From an uncultured Clostridia bacterium (GTDB lineage Bacteria > Bacillota > Clostridia > Christensenellales > UBA1242): a DNA stretch of 64,000 bases. This document shows, piece after piece, positions 25,368 to 35,190 of this stretch (the first letter of the stretch is position 1; the number at the start of each line of letters is the position of its first letter). The notes under the pieces are model-generated. The model saw only the letters and a program-made list of their open reading frames with translations, was not told the origin of the DNA and made no database searches. Position numbers and translations under genes: made by a program. The DNA is taken from positions 62,001 to 126,000 of the forward strand of contig CALVNR010000002.1 in the NCBI GenBank assembly GCA_944349905.1. Reading direction: 5' to 3'.

Positions 25368-28300
25368 GTGAGAGCAAAAAAACTTAAACTCAATTTTGTT
25401 ATTATAATTTTGACTTTACTTATTTCCTTTGTAAGTGGAATAAGCATGCTTTTATTAAGCAAAAATATTTTTAACAAAAATAAGTTGATTATTGACACAA
25501 ATGCTGTCACTGGACCAGAAAATACAGAAGGTTCATGGATAGATGAAGGTAATATTGCTGATGATTTTTCATTGGGCAGTGGAAAAGAAAATGACCCTTA
25601 TATTATTTCAACAGAAAAAGAACTTGCTCGTCTTTCGTATCTTGTTTATAATGGAAACAATTTTGCAAATACATATTTTAAACAAAATAATAATTTGGAC
25701 ATGTCTGAATACTACTGGCAACCTATTGGTGTTTATTATGATAAAGATGGGAACATTGTTCAAAGATATTTTTCTGGGAATTATGATGGGGGAGAATTTA
25801 CTATCTCTGGGTTGTTTACACCAGCAGTTCCACAAGATGCAACGACGCAACAGCAAAACGCTTGCTCATACCAAGGCTTATTTGGATGTATTTCTTCAAG
25901 TGCAGACTCGTTAATTATTAAAAATATTATAATAGAAAATTCTTTTATTCAAGGTTATAAATTTGTTGGTGGAATTTCGGGTTCAATGTCTTTAGTCAAC
26001 TATTCAAATGTAACCAATTTTCAAATTTCAAATTGTATTAATCACGCTCAAATATCTGCTACCAGCGATTATGCTGGTGGAATTGCTGGTACAATGTCAA
26101 TAAACGGAAACACCGATGCAAAAATATTAAACTGCACAAACTACGGTGAAATAACAGCAGTTGGTAATTATGTCGGAGGTATTGCAGGAAACAGCAATTA
26201 CATCTCATCATGTAGTAATTACGGAAATATAAATGTTGCAATCTCTACAACTCATTATGATATTTATGTAGGTGGTGTAGCTGGATCAGGAGAAATAAAT
26301 TCGTGTAAAAATTATGGTAATTTAAATATTGTTGAAATAAACAATGAAAATAGCAGAAATATATTTATCGGTGGTTTGCTTGGTCAAGGAGAAGTAATAA
26401 ATTCTTTAAATAAAGGAGCTATATCTTTAAGTGAAACTGGGTCCGACGTTACCAAAATTTATGTAGGTGGTATTGTTGGTAGTGGTTCTGCAGAAAATTG
26501 CAACAACGATGTAGATATTTCTTATGAATGTAATATAGGTGGTATTGTCGGTAAGGCAGTTGGTAATGTTGCAAATTGCTATAATATTGGTTCTATTATT
26601 GGAAATGGTTATGTTGGGGGATTGGTTGGAAGTTTTGCTGTTCCTACATTTGAAAGTTTAGTTTTAAAAGATTGTTACAACTCAGGACAAGTGCTAAACA
26701 ACAACCAAACAGAGAATTCAGCCACTGGTGGACTTATAGGTATAGTTAATAGCAATTCAAGAGAACAAATTTTGAAAATTGTTAATAGTTACAACAAAGG
26801 AGAAATTAATTCAACTAATTATGTCGGTGGAATAATTGGGAAAATTAGTATATATGGAACAGACGTTATTGATTCATCAGGTTCATTAATAAGTTGCTTT
26901 AATGTTGGCAATGTTGTAGGAACTAATTATGTAGGTGCGATTGTTGGTGCAGTTTTAATTAATAGTGATGTTGATTATCCTATAACGAATTGTTACTATG
27001 GTGGAGAGAATCTTTCATCATTAAAAGCAATTGGAAATGATTATGTTGCTGATATTTCTTATCTTTCAAACATAACAACATTAGCAAAATCTGAAACTTG
27101 GTATACAGATTCAGCAAATTGGGATAAAATATATTCTTGGGATTTTGATGGTGTTTGGGGTTTTGTAGACGGACAAAATGATGGATATCCAGTTTTTGAA
27201 GTAACAGAAAAACAATATTGGACGGATTCAGGAATTAGAGCTCTGACATTTGCTGGTGGAGATGGAACAGATGAAAACCCATTTTTAATTTCAAATGGTA
27301 AACAACTGGGATATCTTGCTGCGGTTGTAAATGGCATTACAGAAGATTCAAGAGCAGAAAAATATACAAATGATTTGGGTTTTACTTGTTATTTTGATGG
27401 AAAATATTTTAAACAAACTCAAAATATTGATTTGTCAGCATATTATTGGAATCCTATTGGAACAGGTGATTTAAATTCAATGCAAAACAATGCTTTTGCC
27501 GGAAATTATGATGGTGGAAATTTTTCAATAACTGGAATAAAAACAGCTTCTGCTAGTATTCAAGGTTTGTTTGGCTTTATAAGTAACTTTTCGCAATCAA
27601 ATACTACCATTGAAAATGTAAATATAGAAAATTCAAATTTTAAAGCAACAAGTGCAGTAGGTGGGATCATAGGTATGTGCTATGCATACAATGTTACAAT
27701 AAAGAATTGTCACAATTCTGCTACTATTATAGGTGATTGTCCTGCTGATAGTGGTGGAGCTGGTGGTATTATAGGGGCTTGTCTTGTTATGCAAAGTGGA
27801 CTTGTAGAGGATTGCTCAAATTCTGGTGAAATAATAGGCACGGAAGGTGCTGGTGGAATAGCAGGTCTTTTTGGAGCAATGGAAGAAGAGGCTTCAGTTG
27901 TAATACAAAATTGCTTTAATGAGGGTCAAGTAACGGGTGCTGGTATTTGTTATAGTTTTTCAAATGCTAAAATAAAAAATTGCTATAATATAGGTGTCAT
28001 AACTAAATCTGCATATACTTCCGGTATTATTGCTAATGGATATAGAGCTACAATTGAAGATTGTTACAATAATGGGCAAATAATAGGAAACGAATTTGTC
28101 GCTGGTATTTTAGGTTATAATTATAACTCTACTGTATATGGTTGCCACAACACTGGCGATATAACAGGCAAAGGCAAATACGTAGGTGGTATTGCCGCTG
28201 GAAGTGATGTTAATAAATCTTACAATTCTGGTATTATTATTGGTGGAAGTTATGTTGGTGGTATAATTGGAAATGGTTCTGCTACAAATTGTTATAATGT

Positions 28301-31300
28301 AGGCACTGTTACTGCAACAGGAGATTATGTAGGTGGTATTGTAGGGAATGGTTATGCAAAAGTTTGTTATAATACTGCTAGTGTATCAGGTAATAACTAT
28401 ATTGGAGGAATTGTAGGGCAAGCAAATAATAGTGAAGATATTTTAAATTGCATAAACATTGGTAATGTTATTAAAAACGGAACAGATGGCAACAACTATT
28501 TAGGTGCAATTGTTGGATATTCAAACAATGTTTCATATATTAAAAATTGTTTTTATGGTGGAGATTGTCCAAATTCTATACCAGATATTGGTGGTGGTGT
28601 TACGGCAAGCTCTGTTTATGAAGCAACTTTAAATGAATCAATTAAAAGTTTATCATGGTTTAATGATAACATGTCAGATATTAATCATATGCCATATATT
28701 TGGGACTTTTTAGCTGTATGGGGATTTGAAGAAGGAGTCAACAACAATTATCCAATTTTTGAAGAAGCAGATTTTTGGACAAACGAAGAGAATAGAGCAA
28801 CTTCTTTTGCTGGTGGAACAGGAACAGAAAAGGATCCATATTTGATAGAAACGCCTGGCCAACTTGCATACTTATCATATCTAGTAATGAGTGGAGAAGG
28901 CGAAAATCACAAAGTTGATTCAAATGGTTATAATAGTTATTACAGCGGATATTATTTTAAGCAAATTGCTGATATTGATTTAAGCGGTCATATATGGAAA
29001 GCAATAGGTGGGGCTCCTGATAATTCTAATATTTATGGTTTTTCTGGAAATTATGACGGCGGTAATTTTACTATATCAGGAATAGAGACAGTAAGGACTC
29101 TGTCTATGGCAAATTATCCGCAAGGTTTATTTGGTTTTGTTTTTGTAAACGATAACACTTCGGTTGAAATAAAAAATATAAATATTAAAAATTCTTCTAT
29201 TAATGGTGTTGCAATAGCTGGTGGTATAGTTGCAATGTTTGAAGGTGGGGATAATTATTCTACTATTTCAAATTGTACAGTTGAGGGTGAAATTTATTGC
29301 ATGTATCAAGAAAATTCAGCAGAAGCAGGTGGAATTGTTGGAAAAGTAACAGGGAATTTAAATATAACAAATTGTGTTAACAATGCAAATGTTGAATCAA
29401 ATGGAATATCAGGTGGTATTGTTAGCTCTGCATCTGCTTCATTAAGTATGAATTTGATTCTTTCTCAAAGTCAGATTATTAATTGTGTTAATAATGGAAA
29501 TATTACTGGAACAAATAAAGTTGGTGGAATTGCTGGAAGTACCGGAGCGAACATCAGTGAGTGCTATAATACCGGTTTAATTAGTGGTACTGAATATGTT
29601 GGTGGAATTGTAGGACATTTTTCAGGTGGTGGTAAACAACAATATTATAATAATGAATCTTTTAAATCTACTTTGCAAGATTGCTACAATACAGGTGATA
29701 TTGTAGGACAGAGTTATGTTGGTGGAATTATCGGATTTGCATCTAGTACTTATTTGGCTTTTGCTAACACATACAATAAAGAAAGTGTTTCAGGTGAGTC
29801 AAATGTAGGTGGTATTTTAGGTGGAATTTCAATTGATTCTAGTCAGATTGAAACAAACATTTACAGAAACTATAATGTTGCTTCTGTAAATGGAACAACC
29901 AATGTTGGTGCTGTATTTGGTGTAGTTGAAACTGGAAATATTCAAAATAGAGATAATGAGTACGGTGGCGATTGTCCTTCTACTATGGCAGGTGTAGGAA
30001 GTGGAACTTTGTATACAACTTATGTTGAAAATCTTGACCAAAAAGCAAAAGACATTTCATATTACATTTCCGATGATATAACTGATGAATATTATTGGGA
30101 CTTTGGTGCTGTTTGGGGATTTGATAGTTTGTTAAATGATGGTTATCCAGTTTTTGTTGATGTTGAATTTTGGACAGATCCAGGGTTAAGAGGTGACTCA
30201 TTAAAAGGTACAGGAACAGAAAATGACCCATATTTAATTTCTTCTGCAAAAGATTTGGCATATCTTGCTTATTGTATTAATAATTCTATATCTATAAAGA
30301 CAGAGAACTCTACAACCTTAAAGACTCCAGATTCGTCAACTTGTTTCAAACAAACAGCAAATATTGATCTTTCACAATATTATTGGGAACCTATTGGATG
30401 GAGTTACGATTTAACAAAGCAGTTTAATAGTAATTATGATGGTGGTAACTTTACTATTAAAGGTTTAAAGACCGTAGAAAGGGCACAGTCATCTTTGGCT
30501 ATTCAAGGTTTATTTAGTTTAATTGTAACTTTAAACGACTCAATATATTTAAAAAATATTAATATTTCTGCACCACAATTATCAGGACTTTCTGTAGGAG
30601 CTTTAGCTGGTATGGTCATCGGAAACCAGATAAATATTTCTAATTGTCATACTTATTTAATAACTGATAATTATTATTCAACAGGTGGATTAATTGGTAG
30701 TTTTAGTGCTAATTTTGCAACTGTTGAAAATTGTAGTGCATATGGCATAATTACAGAAAAAGAAAATTTGGAAGCAGAAATAATTGCTAGTGGAGGATTA
30801 ATAGGAACTGCAAGTGGTAATACCAATTTTATTAATTGTAGTAGTTCTGTTACCATAACTGGCAAATCAAACATCGGAGGCTTTATAGGCATGGTTTTGC
30901 CTTCCAATAATCAAACTTTGAATTTTAATAATTGTTTTGCTACTGCAACTTTAACAGCAACTGGTGATAATGTAGGTGGTTTTATAGGAAATATAAAAAA
31001 AGACAATGTAAATTATACTTGTGCTATAAATATCGCCGATAGTGGATTTGAAGGTTATATTAACAGTGAAAGTGCAACAACAGGAGCATTCATCGGTAGT
31101 ATAAATGATGTTGAAACAAATATTTCAAATTGCTATGCAGTTGCAGATATTTCAAGCAATTCAACCTTGACAGATTTAGATTTCATAGGGAATTTAAGCA
31201 TAGGTGTTATAAGTAATTGTGTATATGTAATAGATAAAAATGGCATTTTGGCTAAAAAATACATTGGTTCTGATTTTTCTGCTTTTGTTTGGGGAAATAC

Positions 31301-31412
31301 AAACATTTGCCCTATACCAAAAAATCTTTATTGGTATGGAGATTTTGTAAATCATGATGTTACATTTGATATTACTGGTGGAATTTCAAATTGGCAAAGT
31401 GTTTCAAAATAA
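25368..31412 (+). CDS. Giant secreted GLUG-motif protein built of four modules
   Basis: The 2014-residue protein uses a GTG start after AGGGGGG. An N-terminal hydrophobic segment (10-32) serves as signal or anchor. It then has four modules. Each opens with a header of the form GxGTExDPYLI.....LAYLSYLV, FKQ.....IDLS.YYW.PIG and NYDGGNFTI.GL.T, at about residues 70, 627, 1148 and 1613. Many GLUG turns (GGI-G) follow, and modules 1-3 close with WDF..VWGF..G.N.GYPVFE. Module 4 has no closer and no C-terminal membrane helix, LPXTG or other anchor is visible. GLUG proteins of gut bacteria are thought to act as adhesins; the ligand is unknown. Confidence 0.85.
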   Translation: MRAKKLKLNFVIIILTLLISFVSGISMLLLSKNIFNKNKLIIDTNAVTGPENTEGSWIDEGNIADDFSLGSGKENDPYIISTEKELARLSYLVYNGNNFANTYFKQNNNLDMSEYYWQPIGVYYDKDGNIVQRYFSGNYDGGEFTISGLFTPAVPQDATTQQQNACSYQGLFGCISSSADSLIIKNIIIENSFIQGYKFVGGISGSMSLVNYSNVTNFQISNCINHAQISATSDYAGGIAGTMSINGNTDAKILNCTNYGEITAVGNYVGGIAGNSNYISSCSNYGNINVAISTTHYDIYVGGVAGSGEINSCKNYGNLNIVEINNENSRNIFIGGLLGQGEVINSLNKGAISLSETGSDVTKIYVGGIVGSGSAENCNNDVDISYECNIGGIVGKAVGNVANCYNIGSIIGNGYVGGLVGSFAVPTFESLVLKDCYNSGQVLNNNQTENSATGGLIGIVNSNSREQILKIVNSYNKGEINSTNYVGGIIGKISIYGTDVIDSSGSLISCFNVGNVVGTNYVGAIVGAVLINSDVDYPITNCYYGGENLSSLKAIGNDYVADISYLSNITTLAKSETWYTDSANWDKIYSWDFDGVWGFVDGQNDGYPVFEVTEKQYWTDSGIRALTFAGGDGTDENPFLISNGKQLGYLAAVVNGITEDSRAEKYTNDLGFTCYFDGKYFKQTQNIDLSAYYWNPIGTGDLNSMQNNAFAGNYDGGNFSITGIKTASASIQGLFGFISNFSQSNTTIENVNIENSNFKATSAVGGIIGMCYAYNVTIKNCHNSATIIGDCPADSGGAGGIIGACLVMQSGLVEDCSNSGEIIGTEGAGGIAGLFGAMEEEASVVIQNCFNEGQVTGAGICYSFSNAKIKNCYNIGVITKSAYTSGIIANGYRATIEDCYNNGQIIGNEFVAGILGYNYNSTVYGCHNTGDITGKGKYVGGIAAGSDVNKSYNSGIIIGGSYVGGIIGNGSATNCYNVGTVTATGDYVGGIVGNGYAKVCYNTASVSGNNYIGGIVGQANNSEDILNCINIGNVIKNGTDGNNYLGAIVGYSNNVSYIKNCFYGGDCPNSIPDIGGGVTASSVYEATLNESIKSLSWFNDNMSDINHMPYIWDFLAVWGFEEGVNNNYPIFEEADFWTNEENRATSFAGGTGTEKDPYLIETPGQLAYLSYLVMSGEGENHKVDSNGYNSYYSGYYFKQIADIDLSGHIWKAIGGAPDNSNIYGFSGNYDGGNFTISGIETVRTLSMANYPQGLFGFVFVNDNTSVEIKNINIKNSSINGVAIAGGIVAMFEGGDNYSTISNCTVEGEIYCMYQENSAEAGGIVGKVTGNLNITNCVNNANVESNGISGGIVSSASASLSMNLILSQSQIINCVNNGNITGTNKVGGIAGSTGANISECYNTGLISGTEYVGGIVGHFSGGGKQQYYNNESFKSTLQDCYNTGDIVGQSYVGGIIGFASSTYLAFANTYNKESVSGESNVGGILGGISIDSSQIETNIYRNYNVASVNGTTNVGAVFGVVETGNIQNRDNEYGGDCPSTMAGVGSGTLYTTYVENLDQKAKDISYYISDDITDEYYWDFGAVWGFDSLLNDGYPVFVDVEFWTDPGLRGDSLKGTGTENDPYLISSAKDLAYLAYCINNSISIKTENSTTLKTPDSSTCFKQTANIDLSQYYWEPIGWSYDLTKQFNSNYDGGNFTIKGLKTVERAQSSLAIQGLFSLIVTLNDSIYLKNINISAPQLSGLSVGALAGMVIGNQINISNCHTYLITDNYYSTGGLIGSFSANFATVENCSAYGIITEKENLEAEIIASGGLIGTASGNTNFINCSSSVTITGKSNIGGFIGMVLPSNNQTLNFNNCFATATLTATGDNVGGFIGNIKKDNVNYTCAINIADSGFEGYINSESATTGAFIGSINDVETNISNCYAVADISSNSTLTDLDFIGNLSIGVISNCVYVIDKNGILAKKYIGSDFSAFVWGNTNICPIPKNLYWYGDFVNHDVTFDITGGISNWQSVSK

Positions 31413-31441
31413 AAAAAGGTCTTTAAAGACCTTTTTTTATT
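31411..31441. terminator. Bidirectional terminator after the giant GLUG gene
   Basis: AAAAAAAGGTCTTT pairs with AAAGACCTTTTTTT. It serves the converging genes on both strands. Confidence 0.85.
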
Positions 31442-32454
31442 TAGGCAGATAATTTTTCTGCTATTGTGTTGTTTATGAGAGTGTTAAAATCAGGGGAATA
31501 AGATGTGTTTTGTGTACTGTTGATAATTTCAACCAACTTATCAAAAGATGTTTGACTCATAATAAGGTCATTGCTCCATGCGTTGATTGCTAAATATTGT
31601 TCAACTGCAATTTGAAGTTCGTCTATACTCATACCTACAAATGAAGCAGTTAATGCTTGTGCAACCAATTCTGAATCATTGTTTGCAATGTAATCATATC
31701 CTCGTTTTACTGCTTTTAAAAATTTTTCAGCTTGCTCTGAGTTATTTTGTAAATAACTTGATTTTGTTGCAAAACAAGTATAAGGTATTTCGCCAGAAAC
31801 TGTACCTACGGCAGACACAACATAACCTTTGCCCTCATTTTCAAGAGTGGTTGCAGTTGGTTCAAACAAAGTGCAAAATTCATTTGATGATGTTTGAAAT
31901 TCGCTTGCTATCATATTAAAAGCAACATCAGTTCTTAAATTTACTTCACCTTTTTCTAAGTTTTCACCTATTGTAAGTCCTGCTTGTTTGATAACATATT
32001 CAAGTGTCATTGCAGGCAATCCTCCAGCACGACCACCTATTATAGTTTTTCCTTTAAGCATATCTAAGTTAAATTCTTCATCTATTTGTTCTTTTGATAC
32101 AATAAAAGAGCCATCTCTTTGAGTTAATTGACCAAAAACAACAGGGTGATCTTTTGTTGTTGACGAATATACAACTGTTTCTGGTCCGACAAGAACGATA
32201 TCAGCGCTTCCGCTTAGAAGTGCAGTCATTGATGCATCGGAGCCAGTAGCACTTTCTATTGTTACATCAAGTCCTTCATCTTTAAAAAATCCCATATTTT
32301 GAGCTACGTATAATGGTGCATAAAAGATGCTATGTGTAACTTCGTTTAATCTTATTTTGTTTGGATTGCTTCCACAACCAACAAATGCTAGTGTTGATAC
32401 AAGGCATATCATTAAACAACATAGCAAAAGTGATAGTTTTTTTACTTTTCGCAT
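31441..32454 (-). CDS. Substrate-binding lipoprotein of an NMT1/SsuA-type ABC importer
   Basis: The 337-residue protein has a lipoprotein signal ending at Cys27 (FVGC). The mature part has the NMT1/SsuA/TauA fold signature: THSIFYAPLYVAQNMGFFKDEGLDV near 38-62 and GSADIVLVGPE near 83-93. Relatives bind thiamine precursors, sulfonates, nitrate or riboflavin, and I cannot decide between them. No ATPase or permease is nearby. It is the last gene of a unit with the GPH transporter (33002) and another lipoprotein (32492); a GAGGA site precedes the ATG. Confidence 0.85.
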   Translation of the reverse strand: MRKVKKLSLLLCCLMICLVSTLAFVGCGSNPNKIRLNEVTHSIFYAPLYVAQNMGFFKDEGLDVTIESATGSDASMTALLSGSADIVLVGPETVVYSSTTKDHPVVFGQLTQRDGSFIVSKEQIDEEFNLDMLKGKTIIGGRAGGLPAMTLEYVIKQAGLTIGENLEKGEVNLRTDVAFNMIASEFQTSSNEFCTLFEPTATTLENEGKGYVVSAVGTVSGEIPYTCFATKSSYLQNNSEQAEKFLKAVKRGYDYIANNDSELVAQALTASFVGMSIDELQIAVEQYLAINAWSNDLIMSQTSFDKLVEIINSTQNTSYSPDFNTLINNTIAEKLSA

Positions 32455-32491
32455 TTTTCCTCCTCACAAAAATAGTTTATGAAGAAAAATG

Positions 32492-32998
32492 TTATGTTGT
32501 GCTTTCTTTTTGCATTAATTGAGTTCCAGTTGCAATTTTTAATTTATATGTTTGTTGATTTGAATTGTTGTTCCAAAGTACGTTAATCTCTAAAATTTCT
32601 TGTGTATTTTCTATCAAAGGATATATTTCAAAAATACCTGTGTTTTCATTGTTTACATATATAAAATTTAATTGTTGCTTTTTACCATTTATTGAAATTT
32701 CAATTGCATCAAAACTATCTAAATTTTTGGGTGGAATAAACTTTAATCCAACTCTACATCCGTCTTCCATCCAGCCTTTTAATTCATTTTTATAATAATA
32801 TAATATTGTCTCGCCTTCTCCACCTATGGTTACAATGTGACTATCTTGATTGTAATCGTATGTTAAATTTCCACCAGTCATTTTTTGGTCTTGTTCTATT
32901 ATTGCATAATCTTGATAACCTTGACAACCACTTGTAATTAAAGTAGATAAAAACAAAAAGATTATTATTAGAATTTTTATTAAATATTTTTTATTCAT
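32492..32998 (-). CDS. Small lipoprotein of unknown function
   Basis: The 168 residues begin with a lipoprotein signal (5-24) and a lipobox ITSGC with Cys25. The mature part is hydrophilic and beta-rich, with no motif I recognise. It starts 3 bases after the transporter stop, without a clear ribosome binding site, which suggests translational coupling. The substrate-binding lipoprotein follows after 37 bases. A role as an accessory to one of these transport proteins is an inference from position. Confidence 0.7.
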   Translation of the reverse strand: MNKKYLIKILIIIFLFLSTLITSGCQGYQDYAIIEQDQKMTGGNLTYDYNQDSHIVTIGGEGETILYYYKNELKGWMEDGCRVGLKFIPPKNLDSFDAIEISINGKKQQLNFIYVNNENTGIFEIYPLIENTQEILEINVLWNNNSNQQTYKLKIATGTQLMQKESTT

Positions 32999-33001
32999 GT
33001 A

Positions 33002-34435
33002 TTAATTTTCTGCAATTTTTTCTTTTTTATTACGTTGTGATGATAATTGAATTTTTAATACGTCAGAACGCTTTACTGAATATTTTGAAAAAGTCATTAT
33101 GGCTAGTGATAAAAAAATTGTGCAACCAAAGAATACTATCATTCCTAGTCCATTTTGGACAGACAAAGCCTGAACAGGTTCTGATGAATCAAATTTGATT
33201 ATATCAAGCAAAAATCCTATTATAAGCAAAGCAATTGAATTTGCTAAGTTATAAGTAAAAGTGAAAAAACCAGTGTAAGAACCAGCATTATTATTTTTAG
33301 TTTCAATTATCTCCAATGTGACAACATCTGCATACATTGAAAACGGCAAACTATACATAGCACCTGCACCAATACCACAGAACACAAGGCATGGTATAGC
33401 AATATAAAACATCGTTTGAACTGGAATATAATCTCTAAAAAGAAATGTTATTACAATCAAAAAAATTCCAAAAATAATAGTTGTTAAAGAATAAATTAAA
33501 GCTTTTTTCTTTTCTATTCTTTTAGACAAATACACCCATAATGGTTGTGACAAAATAGCACCACCAAAAAGAGAAATCAAGACAATTGAAATCTGTGGGG
33601 AAGAAAAATGATAACAATATGTGAAAAGGTGAAGTCCAACAGAAGTTAAGAAGGCAGAAGAAATTGTTGCAAAGGAATAGCCAAGAATTACATTTCTAAA
33701 ATTCTTTTTCTTTAATATATCAAAATATCCATTAATTAATTTTGCAAATGAAAACTTTTCATTGGAAAAATCGTTTTTATATATATTGTTTTTTCTAATA
33801 TATTTTAACATTGAGAATATCATTATTAATCCAAAGAATAAAAGCATTGCAGAATTTATAATTGCAATTTTTATATATCCTGCTTGCGAATGTGTCGCTT
33901 GAATACTTATTGAAATTGATGGCATGAAAAAATACATTAATATGCTTGGCAATACCATTCCTATAATGGAAAATACTGTTTTAAAACTTTGTATTTTTGC
34001 CTGTTCGTTGTAGTCAGGAGCTATATCTATTGCAAGTGCTGAATATGGTGTTCCGAAACAGGTGTTTGCTGTTTCAATAGCAAGCATACCTATCAAAAGC
34101 CATAAAAATTTTCCAAACTCTGGCAGAGAATAGGGCATAGACCAAATACAGATGTTTAATAATGCTATTATAAAAATTCCAAAAAACATAAAGCCAAGTC
34201 GTTTGCCAAACAACTTGTTTTTTGCATTGTCTGATAAACAACCTACAAGAGGGTCGCTTACTCCGTCCCACAATGATGAAATAGCAATAGCGATTCCTAC
34301 TAGCGACCCAGAAATTCCCATTACAGAAGTTCCAAAAAACATAATAAAATTATTCAATGTTTGTGACATTGAACTGTATCCTAAACCACCAATTCCGTAA
34401 AGGAATTTATTGTGAAATTTTAGATTTTTCTTCAC
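33002..34435 (-). CDS. GPH-family (MelB-like) cation:sugar symporter
   Basis: An integral membrane protein of 477 residues with about 12 hydrophobic segments. The GPH signature is seen in KFLYGIGGLGYSS at the start and SSLWDGVSDPLVGCLSDNAKN near 51-71 (the WDxxxDPxxGxxxD motif). GPH carriers import glycosides or related compounds with Na+ or H+. The start is a GTG without a recognisable ribosome binding site. It is the first gene of a three-gene unit with two lipoproteins; no glycosidase is adjacent, so the substrate remains open. Confidence 0.85.
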   Translation of the reverse strand: MKKNLKFHNKFLYGIGGLGYSSMSQTLNNFIMFFGTSVMGISGSLVGIAIAISSLWDGVSDPLVGCLSDNAKNKLFGKRLGFMFFGIFIIALLNICIWSMPYSLPEFGKFLWLLIGMLAIETANTCFGTPYSALAIDIAPDYNEQAKIQSFKTVFSIIGMVLPSILMYFFMPSISISIQATHSQAGYIKIAIINSAMLLFFGLIMIFSMLKYIRKNNIYKNDFSNEKFSFAKLINGYFDILKKKNFRNVILGYSFATISSAFLTSVGLHLFTYCYHFSSPQISIVLISLFGGAILSQPLWVYLSKRIEKKKALIYSLTTIIFGIFLIVITFLFRDYIPVQTMFYIAIPCLVFCGIGAGAMYSLPFSMYADVVTLEIIETKNNNAGSYTGFFTFTYNLANSIALLIIGFLLDIIKFDSSEPVQALSVQNGLGMIVFFGCTIFLSLAIMTFSKYSVKRSDVLKIQLSSQRNKKEKIAEN

Positions 34436-34490
34436 ATTGCTAACTTATGAGCAAGCTATAACTTTTATGATTTTGAAAATAAATTTTTAA

Positions 34491-35087
34491 TCAACCTTGA
34501 ACAAATTTTTCTTCTGGCAAAACAACGTAACCTTTTGGTTGCTCACATAGAGGGCAATTCTTCCAAACTTTTTTAGAAATTGCTTGATAACCACAATTTG
34601 AGCATATCCATTTTACAGGTTTATTGTTGTTGTATAATTTTTTGGTATTAAAATTTTCTGATAAAATTTTCAATATTTTAGAATTTTCTATTGATATATT
34701 TGATATTAATTGAAATATGTTTGCAATTATAGAAAAACCTTCATCTTCTGCAACTTTTTTAAATTGTAAAAAAAGATTTTTGCCTTCATATTCTTCAATT
34801 TTAGCTGAATTTAGGAGACTTTTTTGCAATTGATTTTTTTCAAAGGGAAAAGATGTTTCTATATTTATATTATCATTTGTTTTCTTTATATTTTCAAGTA
34901 AAATATCATAAACTTTTTTTGCTTGTCCTAATTTTTGTTTTGCAAAATTCTTTAGAATTTGGCAAATATAATAAAATCCATCCTGTTTTGCAAGTTTTGC
35001 CATAAAATTATATTTAGAATTTTGTTGGCTGAGCAAAGCAAAAGCTTTTGCTAAATTTTGTTTTGTTTGACTATCATCAAATTCCAT
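34491..35087 (-). CDS. Rubrerythrin-like protein without diiron ligands
   Basis: The start is the ATG at 35087 after AAAGGAG. The 198 residues follow the rubrerythrin plan: a four-helix ferritin-like domain (5-145) and a C-terminal rubredoxin-like domain with C162-x2-C165 and C178-x2-C181. Helices align with rubrerythrin, but the iron ligands are replaced. The first ESQ is LSQ, the ExxH of helix 2 is KLGQ, and the second ExxH reads IEN. The rubredoxin cysteines are intact. Normal rubrerythrins reduce peroxide; this one probably cannot do so at a diiron centre, so it may serve as an electron carrier or a structural relative. Confidence 0.75.
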   Translation of the reverse strand: MEFDDSQTKQNLAKAFALLSQQNSKYNFMAKLAKQDGFYYICQILKNFAKQKLGQAKKVYDILLENIKKTNDNINIETSFPFEKNQLQKSLLNSAKIEEYEGKNLFLQFKKVAEDEGFSIIANIFQLISNISIENSKILKILSENFNTKKLYNNNKPVKWICSNCGYQAISKKVWKNCPLCEQPKGYVVLPEEKFVQG

Positions 35088-35190
35088 AATTTCTCCTTTA
35101 TATTTTTTTTTATAATTATTTCTAAAAAAACATACTTTAAACATTTGATTTTTTTGTTTAAATAAAGTAAACTATCTTTGAGGTGAAAGT

